DNA of 64,000 bases from Sva-07 sp031398325 (GCA_031398325.1 JANNNB010000196.1:1-64000), one strand, 5' to 3'. Numbered from the stretch's first letter, positions 7,484 to 16,927 are shown. A program made the numbers and translations. Notes: generated from the letters alone by a model not told the origin.

Positions 7484-8605
7484 ATGTTTCTCGCACTCAA
7501 GGAAATGGCACGAGCCAAGGTTCGCTTTGCGCTCCTCATCGGGGCGATCGCCCTGCTCGTGTTTCTCATCCTGTTCCAGCAGTCACTGCAGAACGAGCTG
7601 CTCCGCTCGTTCGTCGGCGCGATCGAGAACCAGACCGCTCCGGTCCTCGTGTACAGCGTCGATGGTCAACGAGTGGTGCAAGCGAGCGTGATCTCGCCCG
7701 ATCTCGAGGCCGGCATCCGCGAACTCCCGTCCGCCAGCGAGGTGGGCAGGATCGGCCAGGGCACGTTCACCGCCGCCACCGCGGCCGGCCTGTTCGATGC
7801 AACCATCCTGGGGTACGAGTCGGCCGCCGTCGGAGCGCCGACGCGCATTGTCGATGGACGGTTGCCCGAATCGGTGGGAGAAGGCATCGCCAGCGACGTC
7901 GACGAGAAGAACGGGTTCGGGATCGGCGACACCATCGTGTTGGAGCCGAGCGGATACCAGATCACCATCGTCGGACTCGCGGCAAATGCTCAGCTCAACG
8001 CCGGCCCGACGGTGTTCACGACCTATGACACCTACGCCGAGTCAGTGGCCGCGCAGAACCCCGACGCCGGCACGCTGCTGCCGAACGTGCTCGGCGTCGC
8101 CCCCGTCGAGGGGGTCACCGATGCCCAACTCGTCGCGGACGTGAACGAGGTGTCGCTCGACGTCGACGCGCTCACCCGTGCCGACGCTGCCGACGCGACC
8201 CCAGGCGTCTCGCAGGTTCGTTCGTCGTTCCGCATCATCTTCCTGCTCTACGGGCTCGTCGTGCCCTGCGTGACCGGCCTGTTCTTCCTGATCATCACGT
8301 TCCAGAAGGCCAACTCTTTGACACTGCTCCGAGCGATCGGTGCGCCGGCGGGCAGGCTGGTCGCCGCACTGCTCATCCAGGCGACGATCATCATGGTCGC
8401 TGCGTTCGGGATCGGAACGTTGCTGTACACCCCGGTCACCACGCTCGAACTCGGCGGGTTGACGCTCCGCTTCGAAACGGCTGCGGTCATCATCTGGGGT
8501 GCCGTCTTGATGTCACTCGGCATCGCCAGCGCACTGCTTGCCGCACGACGCGTGCTCGCCATCGATCCGATCGATGCCACCACGGGAGCAGGGGTCGGGC
8601 GATGA
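7484..8605 (+). CDS. ABC exporter permease, FtsX/MacB type (first)
   Basis: A 373-aa membrane protein with an N-terminal transmembrane helix (FALLIGAIALLVFLILF), a periplasmic-type MacB core domain (about residues 40-250), and three C-terminal helices ending in the FtsX fold. The segment TLLRAIGAPAGRLVAALLIQA is the usual cytoplasmic coupling region. ATG 7484 fits the protein family start. Its stop overlaps the next permease start (ATGA), and the ATPase follows at 9761, so this is a complete three-gene exporter of the lipoprotein/peptide (LolCDE/MacB-like) class. The substrate is unknown. Confidence 0.88.
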   Translation: MFLALKEMARAKVRFALLIGAIALLVFLILFQQSLQNELLRSFVGAIENQTAPVLVYSVDGQRVVQASVISPDLEAGIRELPSASEVGRIGQGTFTAATAAGLFDATILGYESAAVGAPTRIVDGRLPESVGEGIASDVDEKNGFGIGDTIVLEPSGYQITIVGLAANAQLNAGPTVFTTYDTYAESVAAQNPDAGTLLPNVLGVAPVEGVTDAQLVADVNEVSLDVDALTRADAADATPGVSQVRSSFRIIFLLYGLVVPCVTGLFFLIITFQKANSLTLLRAIGAPAGRLVAALLIQATIIMVAAFGIGTLLYTPVTTLELGGLTLRFETAAVIIWGAVLMSLGIASALLAARRVLAIDPIDATTGAGVGR

Positions 8606-9711
8606 AGTTGGCGTTGCTCGAACTCGTGCGACGACCGGGACGATTCGCCACCGCAGCCGTCATCCTGACCCTGATCGCCGTGCTGCTGATGTTCCTCGGT
8701 GGCCTGCTCGACGGATTGATCAGCAGCTCCACCAACGCCATCAAGGCCCAGTCGGGCGACGTCATCGTGTACTCCGAATCGTCGCAGGCATCCTTTCTCC
8801 GCAGCCGTATCGATCCGGAGCTGCGCAGCACCGTCGAGTCCGTCCCCGGCGTCGAATCGACCGGCGGGATCGGCATCGTGCAGCTCGGTGCGCGAATCCC
8901 CGGGAACGGTCCGCGCGACCTCGCGAGCGTTGCGCTCTTCGGCTACGAGATCCCACCGAACGGCGTGCCCGACATCCCGGCCGACGGCGAGGTGTGGGCC
9001 GACGAGGTACTGAAAGCTGACGGCGTCCGCGACGGTATGGAACTCCTGCTCGGCCCGGCACGATCGCCGGTCACCGTGATCGGCTTCGTGAAGGACACGA
9101 CGTTCAACGGTCAAGGAAGCCTGTGGGCGTCGCCGGCAACATGGCGATCCGTGCTTGCCGACAACCGTCCTGACGCGCAGCTGGCCGACGGCGTGTTCCA
9201 GGCGCTCATCGTCGTGGGCGATGCGGATCCGGCGGCGATCGCCGCCGACATCGACGCCACCACTGAGGACGCCACCGAATCGTTCACCGTGCCCGAGGCC
9301 GTGAAGGCGATCCCTGGTGTCGAAGAACAGCAAGGCGTGTTCAACCAGATCATCGGCGTCACCGTCGTCATTGCGCTGGTGGTCATCGCGTTGTTCTTCG
9401 CACTGCTCACCGTCGAGCGGACGAGTCTCTACGGAGTGCTCAAGGCGCTCGGAGCGATGAGTCGGACCATCTTCCTCGGCCTCGTTGCGCAGGCAACGGT
9501 GGTAACGCTCGTCGCAGGGGTCATCGCTGCCGGACTCGTGCTGATACTCGACGCCATCATCCCGCCTGGCGCCATCCCTCTCGACGTCAGCGCATCCCGC
9601 ATCATCACCAGCATCGTGCTGCTGCTGGTCGCTGCGGTCGTCGGCTGTTCCTTCTCACTTCGGCGGGTCCTTCGGGTCGACCCCGCCTCTGCGATCGGCA
9701 CCGGCTCGTGA
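8602..9711 (+). CDS. ABC exporter permease, FtsX/MacB type (second)
   Basis: A 369-aa partner of the preceding permease with the same layout: an N-terminal helix after LLELVRRPGRFATAAVI, an extracytoplasmic domain (residues about 45-255), then three helices. SLYGVLKALGAMSRTIFLGL is the conserved coupling loop of FtsX-like permeases. It overlaps the first permease by 4 nt and is followed after 49 nt by the ATPase. Two different FtsX-like subunits suggest a heterodimeric channel, as in LolC/LolE-type exporters. Confidence 0.88.
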   Translation: MKLALLELVRRPGRFATAAVILTLIAVLLMFLGGLLDGLISSSTNAIKAQSGDVIVYSESSQASFLRSRIDPELRSTVESVPGVESTGGIGIVQLGARIPGNGPRDLASVALFGYEIPPNGVPDIPADGEVWADEVLKADGVRDGMELLLGPARSPVTVIGFVKDTTFNGQGSLWASPATWRSVLADNRPDAQLADGVFQALIVVGDADPAAIAADIDATTEDATESFTVPEAVKAIPGVEEQQGVFNQIIGVTVVIALVVIALFFALLTVERTSLYGVLKALGAMSRTIFLGLVAQATVVTLVAGVIAAGLVLILDAIIPPGAIPLDVSASRIITSIVLLLVAAVVGCSFSLRRVLRVDPASAIGTGS

Positions 9712-9760
9712 GCCGTGCCGCCTGGTCCCTGTCCCGAGACTTCACGATCGGAATCGAGTC

Positions 9761-10471
9761 ATGAGCAACACGAACGCTGCGACCGCCACCGTCACGGGCA
9801 CCGCCCTCGAGCTGACCGACGTGCGCAAGGTGTACACGCTGGGCGACGGCTCCGAGGTCGTCGCGCTCGCCGACGCGAGCTTGACCCTCACGAGCGACGA
9901 GATGATCGCGCTCGTCGGCCCGTCAGGGTCGGGAAAGACGACGCTCTGTTCGATCGCCGGAGGCATCCTGTCCGCGACGTCCGGGTCGATCGTCGTCGGC
10001 GGCGAGGACATCTCGGGTCACAGCGCCAAGGAACTCACCAAGTTCCGGCAGGAGAAGGTGGGCTTCGTGTTCCAGTCCGTCAACCTCGTGCCGTTCCTGA
10101 CCGCGCGCGAGAACCTCCTGGTGGTCGACGAACTCGGCCGGCGTACCGGCGGACCTGCCCGGGAGCGTGCCGACCAGCTGCTCGAGGAACTCGGCCTGGC
10201 CGATCGAGCGAAGAACCTGCCGTCGCAGTTGTCCGGCGGTCAACGCCAGCGGGTCGCGATCGGGCGGGCGCTGATGAACGACCCCGCGTTGGTGCTGTTC
10301 GACGAGCCGACGTCCGCCCTCGACACACACCTCGGCGAACAGGTGATGGAGCTCATCCGCCAGGAGATGAAGACGCGCGGCATCGCCGCCATCGTGGTCA
10401 CTCACGACGAACGGATCACCCACTACTGCGACCGCAGCGTCCACATCGTCGACGGCTACCTCCAGTCCTGA
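9761..10471 (+). CDS. ABC transporter ATP-binding protein (LolD/MacB-like)
   Basis: A 236-aa ATPase of the MacB/LolD subfamily that energises the two FtsX-like permeases upstream. Walker A is GPSGSGKTT, the Q-loop is VFQSVNLVPF, the signature is LSGGQRQRVAIGRAL, Walker B is LVLFDEPTSALD and the switch His is in VVTHDERI. ATG 9761 gives the normal family length. It ends the operon; an inverted repeat lies 70 nt further on, before the sulfatase. Confidence 0.93.
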   Translation: MSNTNAATATVTGTALELTDVRKVYTLGDGSEVVALADASLTLTSDEMIALVGPSGSGKTTLCSIAGGILSATSGSIVVGGEDISGHSAKELTKFRQEKVGFVFQSVNLVPFLTARENLLVVDELGRRTGGPARERADQLLEELGLADRAKNLPSQLSGGQRQRVAIGRALMNDPALVLFDEPTSALDTHLGEQVMELIRQEMKTRGIAAIVVTHDERITHYCDRSVHIVDGYLQS

Positions 10472-10540
10472 CGCAGGCAATGTGCCGACCCGGCCGGAAT
10501 CCGCACGGTTCGCACATCGCCGGCAATGTCACGCTGCAGG

Positions 10541-10581
10541 CGATGAGCGAACCGCCCGACTATCGGTGCGTTCGCTCATCG
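10541..10581. repeat. Inverted repeat, GATGAGCGAAC family (copy 1)
   Basis: CGATGAGCGAAC (10541-10552) and GTTCGCTCATCG (10570-10581) form a perfect 12-bp stem with a 17-nt loop, in the gap between the ABC ATPase and the sulfatase. Related copies lie at 55688-55727 and 55749-55788, and a half site at 61382-61393. Confidence 0.75.
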
Positions 10582-10587
10582 CGTGGG

Positions 10588-10593
10588 TAGGTT
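10588..10593 (+). promoter_or_regulatory. -10 element for the sulfatase gene
   Basis: TAGGTT within GGGTAGGTTC, 8 nt before ATG 10602. The identical GGGTAGGTTC block precedes the CoxL-like gene at 39487. Confidence 0.45.
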
Positions 10594-10601
10594 CCGGGAC
10601 C

Positions 10602-12860
10602 ATGGATGGGGAACAGTTCGGTGGCACGATCGGCACGACGATCAAGGACTCGACAGCTTGGTGGCCGGCACCTCCGGTGCCACCGGCGGGCAAGACCAAC
10701 GTGCTGCTGGTGCTCCTCGACGACGTCGGATTCGCGGATTTCGGTTGCTACGGATCGGAGATCGACACCCCGACCATCGATCGACTCGCAGCGGAAGGCC
10801 TGCGCTATACCGGCTTCCACACGACCGCGATGTGCTCGACGACGCGCGCTGCGTTGCTGACCGGACGCAACCATCACTCGGTCGGGATGGGGTGCCTGTC
10901 GAACTTCGACAGCGGCTTTCCCGGCTATCGAGGCAAGATCGATGCGAACATCCCGACGATCGCTGAACTGCTTCGCCCCCACGGCTACCGCAACTACATG
11001 GTCGGCAAGTGGCACGTCACCCGGCTGACCGAAACCGGCCCGACCGGCCCGTTCGACGGATGGCCGCTCGGCCGCGGCTTCGACCGGTACTACGGGTTCC
11101 TCGACGCGGAGACCGACCAGTACTCGCCCGAGGTCGTCCGCGACAACACCCATGTCACGGCGCCCGGCGACTACTCCACCGGCTACCACCTCACGGAAGA
11201 CCTCGTCGACGAGGCGATCGGCTTCCTCGCCGGTCACGAGGGCGCGATCCCGGACACACCGTGGTTCCTGATGCTCGCCCCCGGTGCGTGTCATGCGCCG
11301 CACCAGGCCCCGCGTGACCTCATCGACAAGTACACCGAGCGGTTCGACAAGGGCTGGGACCAGACCCGCGACGATCGACTCGCACGCCAGATCGAACTCG
11401 GCATCGTGCCTGCGGGAACGATGCTGCCGCCACCCAATCTCGGCGTGCGCGGCTGGGACGAGCACTCCGACGACGAACGACGGTTGTTCGCCCGCCTGGC
11501 CGGTGCCTACGGCGCGATGCTCGAGCACTTCGACCAGCAACTCGCCCGGGTGATCGAGTTCCTCGACCGGTCGGGAACCCTCGACAACACCATTGTGTTG
11601 CTCATGTCCGACAACGGCGCCAGCCAGGAGGGTGGACCGCTCGGCTTCGTCAACGCCATGGGCCCGTTCAACATGATCGCCGAACCGATCGAGGACAAGA
11701 TCGCCCGCATCGACGACATCGGCGGACCGGACACACACTCGAACTTCCCGCTCGGCTGGGCGATGGCGTCGAACACCCCGCTGAAGAGATACAAGCAGAA
11801 CACGCACGGCGGAGGCATCCGCGACCCCCTGTTGGTTCGAGCACCCGGCCGGGTCACCGGCGACGGCGGGCTCCGCCACCAGTTCTGTCACGCGTCCGAC
11901 CTCGCCCCGACGTTGCTCGAACTGCTCGGCATCGATCCGGTCCCGGAGATGGAGGGTGTGAGCTTCGCAGCGACCCTCGCCCACCCCGACGTGGAGACGG
12001 GCAAGACGACGCAGTACTTCGAGATGTTCGGACATCGCGGCATCTGGCACGACGGCTTCAAGGCGGTCGCCTTCCACCAGCCGACCACGCCGTTCGAGGC
12101 CGACGTGTGGGAGCTGTACGACCTCGCCAACGACTTCAACGAGAACCACGACCTCGCCACCGATCAACCCGATCGGCTCGCCGAACTGCAGCGCCTGTGG
12201 TGGCAGCAGGCCGAGGCGAATCAGGTGCTCCCGCTCGACGATCGATTCGGTGACCGCTTCGCCGAGAACGCCGAGCGCTTCCACGGTGCCCGCACCAACT
12301 ACACGTTCTGGGCCGGGATGGGCCACGTCCCGAGCGACGTCGCACCCGACCTGCGTAGCCGCAGCTACACCGTGACGGCTCATGCCGAGATCCCGACCGA
12401 GGGCGCGGAGGGCGTTCTCATCGCCCACGGCGACGCCACCAGCGGCTACTCGCTGTTCATCCGTGACGGCTTGCTCGTGCACGACCTGAACATCGGCGGC
12501 ACCCACCAGGTGGTGAGCTCCGATCGACCGGTACCGACCGGCGGAGTGCACACGCTCGGCTTCCAGATGACGCGAGCACCGGGCGACGGACCGTTCCCGC
12601 ACGGCGTCGGGACACTCCTCATCGACGGCGAGCCGGCGGGATCGATGGAGACCGACCAGATCTTCTGGCTGCTGATCTCGTTCTCCGGCCTCGACATCGG
12701 CCTCGACCGCGGCACGACGGTGGCCGACTACGACCTCACCGGCCGGCACATCGGCCCGTTCGCGTTCACCGGCGGCCTCGTCAAGGTGACGATCGAGCTC
12801 ACCGCCGACCAGGACGTCGACCACGAAGCTGCCGGCGAGGCGCAACTCGGCCGCGAGTGA
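10602..12860 (+). CDS. Sulfatase (arylsulfatase family)
   Basis: A 752-aa type I sulfatase hydrolysing sulfate esters with a formylglycine nucleophile. Metal ligands are in LLVLLDDVGFADFG (D40, D41) and in LLMSDNGASQEGG. The active-site signature is CSTTRAALLTGRNHH (C78 to R82); C78 should be converted to formylglycine, but the usual Pro/Ala at position +2 of C-x-P-x-R is Thr here. The C-terminal 190 residues after about 560 form the extra beta-rich domain found in long arylsulfatases of this type. There is no signal peptide, so the protein is probably cytoplasmic. The start ATG 10602 has a leaderless-type -10 just upstream. The natural substrate is not evident. Confidence 0.93.
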   Translation: MDGEQFGGTIGTTIKDSTAWWPAPPVPPAGKTNVLLVLLDDVGFADFGCYGSEIDTPTIDRLAAEGLRYTGFHTTAMCSTTRAALLTGRNHHSVGMGCLSNFDSGFPGYRGKIDANIPTIAELLRPHGYRNYMVGKWHVTRLTETGPTGPFDGWPLGRGFDRYYGFLDAETDQYSPEVVRDNTHVTAPGDYSTGYHLTEDLVDEAIGFLAGHEGAIPDTPWFLMLAPGACHAPHQAPRDLIDKYTERFDKGWDQTRDDRLARQIELGIVPAGTMLPPPNLGVRGWDEHSDDERRLFARLAGAYGAMLEHFDQQLARVIEFLDRSGTLDNTIVLLMSDNGASQEGGPLGFVNAMGPFNMIAEPIEDKIARIDDIGGPDTHSNFPLGWAMASNTPLKRYKQNTHGGGIRDPLLVRAPGRVTGDGGLRHQFCHASDLAPTLLELLGIDPVPEMEGVSFAATLAHPDVETGKTTQYFEMFGHRGIWHDGFKAVAFHQPTTPFEADVWELYDLANDFNENHDLATDQPDRLAELQRLWWQQAEANQVLPLDDRFGDRFAENAERFHGARTNYTFWAGMGHVPSDVAPDLRSRSYTVTAHAEIPTEGAEGVLIAHGDATSGYSLFIRDGLLVHDLNIGGTHQVVSSDRPVPTGGVHTLGFQMTRAPGDGPFPHGVGTLLIDGEPAGSMETDQIFWLLISFSGLDIGLDRGTTVADYDLTGRHIGPFAFTGGLVKVTIELTADQDVDHEAAGEAQLGRE

Positions 12861-12963
12861 ACGCCGCCGGCCCGGTCGCGCATGAACCGCCCGCGAACCG
12901 GGAAGAACACACGAGTCCGACACCCGCCGTCGGACACTCCCCCCACCGAACGATAGGAACGAT

Positions 12964-13986
12964 GTGAGCACCGCAATACAAACCCGCAACCTGCGCAAGG
13001 CCTTCGAGGACAACGAGGCGGTCGCCGGGATCGACCTGGTGGTCGACGAGGGCGAGATCTACGGATTCCTCGGCCCGAACGGGGCCGGCAAGTCGACGAC
13101 CATGAAGATGCTCTGCACGCTGCTGACACCGACGTCGGGAACGGCGAGCGTCGGTGGGTTCGACGTCGCCTCCCAGGCCGACCAGATCCGTCTCCGGATC
13201 GGAGTGGCGCTGCAGGACTCGTCGATCGATGGCAAACAGACCGGGCGCGAACTGCTCGACCTCCAAGGTCGGCTGTACGGGTTGAAGTCCGCCGACATCA
13301 AGCGCCGGATGGACGACGTGATCGGCCTGGTCGACATCGGAACGGCCATCGACGATCGGGTGGAGTCGTACTCGGGAGGCATGAAACGACGGCTCGACCT
13401 CGCGATGTCGCTGATCCACCAACCGCAGATCCTGTTCCTCGACGAACCGACGACCGGGCTCGACCCGGCCAGCCGATCCGCGGTCTGGGCCGAGGTGCGG
13501 CGCCTCAACGAGGCGCTCGGCATGACGATCTTCCTCACGACACAGTATCTCGAAGAGGCCGATGAGCTGGCCGACCGTGTCGGCATCATCGCCCGCGGGC
13601 GGATCGAAGCGGAGGGAACGCCGGTCGACCTCAAGCGGGCCATCGGGACCGACCTGATCGTGGCGGAGGTCGACGGCGATGCAACGATCGCGGCCGACGC
13701 CTTGCGAGCGATCGACGGTGTCGACAACGTCGAGGTGCACGGGCGGGAAGTTTCCGTCTCCGCCTCGCACGGGTCGGCCGTGATCGCCGGCGTCGCCGTC
13801 GCCCTCGATGGATGCGGGGTGCCCGTACGCACCCTCACGTTGAGGACCCCCACGCTCGACGACGTCTTCTTGCAGGTGACGGGCACACATCTGTCCGACG
13901 GCGAGTCGACCGCTCGGAATCGGACAACCGAGGCCGACCACCACCCGATCAGTTCCGCCGGCCCCCAGGAGAACGCAGCATCATGA
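12964..13986 (+). CDS. ABC transporter ATP-binding protein (DrrA-like drug exporter)
   Basis: A 340-aa ATPase of the daunorubicin-resistance (DrrA) subfamily. Walker A is GPNGAGKSTT, the signature YSGGMKRRLDLAMSL and Walker B ILFLDEPTTGLD, with TTQYLEEADELADRV after it; Gln replaces His in the switch, as is common in DrrA. The C-terminal part, about 225-305, is the DrrA-type regulatory domain. The GTG start at 12964 follows AGGAAC. Its stop overlaps the permease start as ATGA. Confidence 0.93.
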   Translation: MSTAIQTRNLRKAFEDNEAVAGIDLVVDEGEIYGFLGPNGAGKSTTMKMLCTLLTPTSGTASVGGFDVASQADQIRLRIGVALQDSSIDGKQTGRELLDLQGRLYGLKSADIKRRMDDVIGLVDIGTAIDDRVESYSGGMKRRLDLAMSLIHQPQILFLDEPTTGLDPASRSAVWAEVRRLNEALGMTIFLTTQYLEEADELADRVGIIARGRIEAEGTPVDLKRAIGTDLIVAEVDGDATIAADALRAIDGVDNVEVHGREVSVSASHGSAVIAGVAVALDGCGVPVRTLTLRTPTLDDVFLQVTGTHLSDGESTARNRTTEADHHPISSAGPQENAAS

Positions 13987-14813
13987 GCAATCAGACCACC
14001 GTCCGTACCGATCGCCCAGCGGTCACCCCGCCCGAGCCGCTGGCACGCCGATCCTCGATGGCACACGACCTGACGACGGTCGCGCATCGCGCGATCCGCG
14101 GCGTGTTTCGCGAGCCCGAGTTCTTCATCCCGGCGCTGATCGTGCCGGTGTTCTTCTACATCGTGAACGTCGGGTCGTTGCAGGACTTCGCCGAGCAGTC
14201 AGGGACCGTCGGTGACTTCAAGGCGTTCCAGCTGCCGGTCGCGATCATCTTCGCCGTCACCGGCATCTCGCGGGCGAGCGCGCTCGTGACCGACATCCAG
14301 AGCGGCTACTTCGATCGACTCCTGCTGACGCCCATCCGACGGGCCGCGCTGCTGCTCGGGCTCATGGCCGCCGATGTCGCGTCGATCATCATGCTGTCGA
14401 TCCCGGTGCTGATCCTCGGTCTGGTCACCGGTGTCCGCTTCGAAACCGGGCTCGCCGGCATGATCGTGTTCGTCCTGTACGGCGGCTTCTGGGGCCTCGC
14501 GTTCGCCGGCTTCCCCTACGCGATCGCACTCAAGACCGGTAACCCAGCAGCGGTGAACGCGAGCTTCATCCTGTTCTTCCCGTTCGCCTTCCTCACGACG
14601 AGCTTCCTCCCGCAGGACGCGCTGACGGGCTGGCTGGCGACCGTGGCCACCTACAACCCGGTGACGTACGTCCTCGAGGGTCTGCGCAGCCTGATCTCGG
14701 TCGGCTGGGACACGACGGCACTGCTGCAGGGCCTTGCGGCGTCCGCTGCGCTGATGGTGGTCAGTTTCGGGCTCGCGACCGCGGCCATGCGGGGCCGCCT
14801 CAAGAGCGGCTGA
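13983..14813 (+). CDS. ABC-2 type permease (DrrB-like)
   Basis: A 276-aa membrane subunit of the ABC-2 family with six predicted helices starting at FFIPALIVPVFFYIVNVGS. It pairs with the ATPase immediately upstream (4-nt overlap) to form a two-component exporter, probably of hydrophobic compounds or lipids. The substrate is not shown by the sequence. It is followed by an ArsR-like regulator and an MFS pump, so the region looks like a compound-efflux block. Confidence 0.9.
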   Translation: MSNQTTVRTDRPAVTPPEPLARRSSMAHDLTTVAHRAIRGVFREPEFFIPALIVPVFFYIVNVGSLQDFAEQSGTVGDFKAFQLPVAIIFAVTGISRASALVTDIQSGYFDRLLLTPIRRAALLLGLMAADVASIIMLSIPVLILGLVTGVRFETGLAGMIVFVLYGGFWGLAFAGFPYAIALKTGNPAAVNASFILFFPFAFLTTSFLPQDALTGWLATVATYNPVTYVLEGLRSLISVGWDTTALLQGLAASAALMVVSFGLATAAMRGRLKSG

Positions 14814-14867
14814 CCTGCCGCATCCGGACCCTTGCTCGCGACTTTGAACTGAAACGTCCGGCTCTAC

Positions 14868-14903
14868 TTGAACGTCCGGTACCCACCGGACATAATGTTG
14901 CCG
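14868..14903 (+). promoter_or_regulatory. Leaderless promoter with internal operator for the ArsR-like gene
   Basis: TTGAAC (14868-14873) and CATAAT (14891-14896) are 17 bp apart, the best -35/-10 pair in the window. GTG 14903 is 6 nt past the -10, so transcription should begin at the start codon. Between the hexamers, GTCCGGT (14874-14880) and ACCGGAC (14885-14891) form a perfect 7-bp palindrome, a likely autoregulatory operator. A second AACGTCCGG half site lies 18 bp upstream at 14853-14861. Confidence 0.65.
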
Positions 14904-15505
14904 TGAACGACGAGCGGCCGACGGTCCCCGATTACGAACTGGCACCGACCGTCGACGCCGACACCCCCGAGAAGCTTCGCGCCATCGTCGACCCGGTGCG
15001 GAGCCACATTCTCGACCTGGTGCTGGAGCGCGCCGCCACGGTGACCGAACTGGCCCTGGCCCTCGGGAAGGCGAAATCGACCGTCGCGTATCACGTCGAT
15101 GTGCTCCTCGGTGTCGGGATGCTCCAGGTGGTACGAACCCGCAAGGTCCGCGCCATGGAGGAGAAGTTCTACGGCCGGACCGGCCGGACCATCGTCTTCG
15201 GTGACCAGTCGCTCCCCGATGGAGCAGTGCCGGTCAACTTCCTGGCCCAGGCGCTCGCCGAGTCAGCCGGATCGAGCCGGGACACGATGGAATCGACACT
15301 GCGCCACGCACGGATCCCCGCGGCGCGGGCCAAGGAGTTCTTCGCCCGCATCGAGGTGCTCGCTCAGGAGTTCACGATGCTGCCACGCGGTGGCGACGTC
15401 GTGGTCGGCTTCGTCGCCGCGATCTACGGCACCGATCTCCCCACGCTTCCCGAGCCTCCGCCCGAACCGACACCCGAACCGACACCCGAATCGAGGACGC
15501 CGTGA
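14903..15505 (+). CDS. ArsR-type winged-helix transcriptional regulator
   Basis: A 200-aa regulator with an ArsR/HTH_20-like winged helix at residues about 22-100 (KLRAIVDPVRSHILDLVLER, then TELALALGKAKSTVAYHVDVL). The C-terminal half is helical with no visible metal-binding Cys motif, so it more likely senses an organic ligand. It ends in a PEPTPEPTPE repeat. Its stop overlaps the MFS gene (GTGA), so it probably represses its own operon through the palindrome located between its -35 and -10. Confidence 0.88.
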   Translation: MNDERPTVPDYELAPTVDADTPEKLRAIVDPVRSHILDLVLERAATVTELALALGKAKSTVAYHVDVLLGVGMLQVVRTRKVRAMEEKFYGRTGRTIVFGDQSLPDGAVPVNFLAQALAESAGSSRDTMESTLRHARIPAARAKEFFARIEVLAQEFTMLPRGGDVVVGFVAAIYGTDLPTLPEPPPEPTPEPTPESRTP

Positions 15506-16875
15506 CCTCGCCGACGACCAGCGATCAGGACACGACGGCTGCGGCTCCCACCCACAAGCTCGGGCCGAGCTACTTCAAGCTGTTCGGCGCCAGCACGATT
15601 TCGAACCTCGGCGACGGCATCGGCCTCATCGCCTACCCCTGGCTCGCCTCGGCGGTGACCCGGAACCCGATCCTCATCGCGATGGTCGGTGTCGTGCAAC
15701 GACTCCCGTGGCTCGTGTTCACGCTGCCGATCGGTGTCGTGACCGACCGCTACGACCGGCGGACCCTGATGGTCTGGTCGAACGTGGCCCGCACGGTCAT
15801 CACCGTCGCTGTCGCGTTCGCAGTGCTCGGGCGCCAGGGTGTGCTCCCCGGTCCCGACGTGGTGTCCGACTCTTCGATCCCCATCGCCACCGACACGATC
15901 CTGTATCTCGTGATCCTCCTCGCGACGTTGTGCATGGGGACCTTCGAAGTGCTCTACGACAACTCGGCCCAGACGTTCATGCCATCGATCGTCCACGCCG
16001 ACCAGCTCGAACGCGCCAACGGCCGCATGTGGAGCACCGAGATGATCGCCAACACGTTCGTCGGGCCGCCACTCGGGGCCGTCCTGGTCGCGGTCTCGTT
16101 CAGCCTGCCGTTCTTCGCCGATGCAACGACGTTCGCCGTGTCGGCCGCCCTGATCGCGCTGATTCCGCGTGCTCTCCGCGATCCCGCGGTCGACGTCGTC
16201 GAGCGCAAGCCATGGCGCGCCGAGCTCTCCGAAGGCTTCCGCTGGCTCTGGGGGCACGAGCTGCTCCGTCCGATGGCGATCATCCTGGGGGTCCTCAACG
16301 CGATCGGTATGATGACGTTCGCCGCCCTGGTCCTGTTCGCCCAGGAGGTACTCGACACCGGCCCGACGGCCTTCGCCATCCTGATGACCGGCGGCGCAGT
16401 CGGTGGCGTCATCGGTGGGTGGACCGCGGCGTCGGTCGCGAGGCGGATCGGCACCGGGCCCTCGCTGTGGCTCGTGCTGATCACCAGCGGAGTCGCCACG
16501 TTCACCGTCGGGTTGATGTCGTGGTGGCCCGCCGTGTGGCTCCTCTTCGCCATCGAAGTCGGTGTCGGCACGCTGTGGAACGTGATCACGGTGAGCCTGC
16601 GCCAGTCGATCATTCCCGACCATCTGCTCGGTCGGGTCAACAGCGTGTACCGGTTCTTCGCATGGGGCATGATGCCGATCGGCTCATTGCTGGGCGGCGT
16701 CATCGTCGTCGTGACGGAGTACTTCACCACGCGAGAGTTGGCGCTGCGGATGCCATGGCTGATCGGCGGCGTCGCCTACTTCGTGCTGTTCCTCTTCGCC
16801 CGACCGAAGCTGACCACGGCCAAGATCGAAAAGGCGCGCTCCTCCGCCGTCGACCGGAAGATCGTCGCAGGTTGA
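15502..16875 (+). CDS. MFS transporter (efflux type)
   Basis: A 457-aa major facilitator with 12 predicted helices, of the enterobactin-exporter/MFS_3-like type. Motif A-like loop: GVVTDRYDRRTLMVW. Other conserved segments: QTFMPSIVHADQLERANGR and IIPDHLLGRVNSVYRF, both typical of this subfamily. The start GTG 15502 overlaps the regulator stop. Its role is probably export of a toxic compound sensed by the ArsR-like protein; the compound is unknown. Confidence 0.9.
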   Translation: MTSPTTSDQDTTAAAPTHKLGPSYFKLFGASTISNLGDGIGLIAYPWLASAVTRNPILIAMVGVVQRLPWLVFTLPIGVVTDRYDRRTLMVWSNVARTVITVAVAFAVLGRQGVLPGPDVVSDSSIPIATDTILYLVILLATLCMGTFEVLYDNSAQTFMPSIVHADQLERANGRMWSTEMIANTFVGPPLGAVLVAVSFSLPFFADATTFAVSAALIALIPRALRDPAVDVVERKPWRAELSEGFRWLWGHELLRPMAIILGVLNAIGMMTFAALVLFAQEVLDTGPTAFAILMTGGAVGGVIGGWTAASVARRIGTGPSLWLVLITSGVATFTVGLMSWWPAVWLLFAIEVGVGTLWNVITVSLRQSIIPDHLLGRVNSVYRFFAWGMMPIGSLLGGVIVVVTEYFTTRELALRMPWLIGGVAYFVLFLFARPKLTTAKIEKARSSAVDRKIVAG

Positions 16876-16927
16876 ACGAGCCCGGCCGGTCGGGAACATC
16901 GGCCGGAGCGATCCGGTTGTCGCAACG

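Noticed and set aside
10475..10520. Possible hairpin between GGCAATGTGCC and CGCACATCGCC
   Set aside because: Pairing is interrupted and weaker than the nearby perfect repeat at 10541-10581.
10560..13013. Long minus-strand open frame opposite the sulfatase
   Set aside because: No recognisable domain; the plus-strand sulfatase with all catalytic motifs explains the region.
15455..15500. 12-bp repeats at the end of the ArsR-like gene
   Set aside because: They encode the PEPTPEPT tail and keep the frame; an ordinary low-complexity tail.
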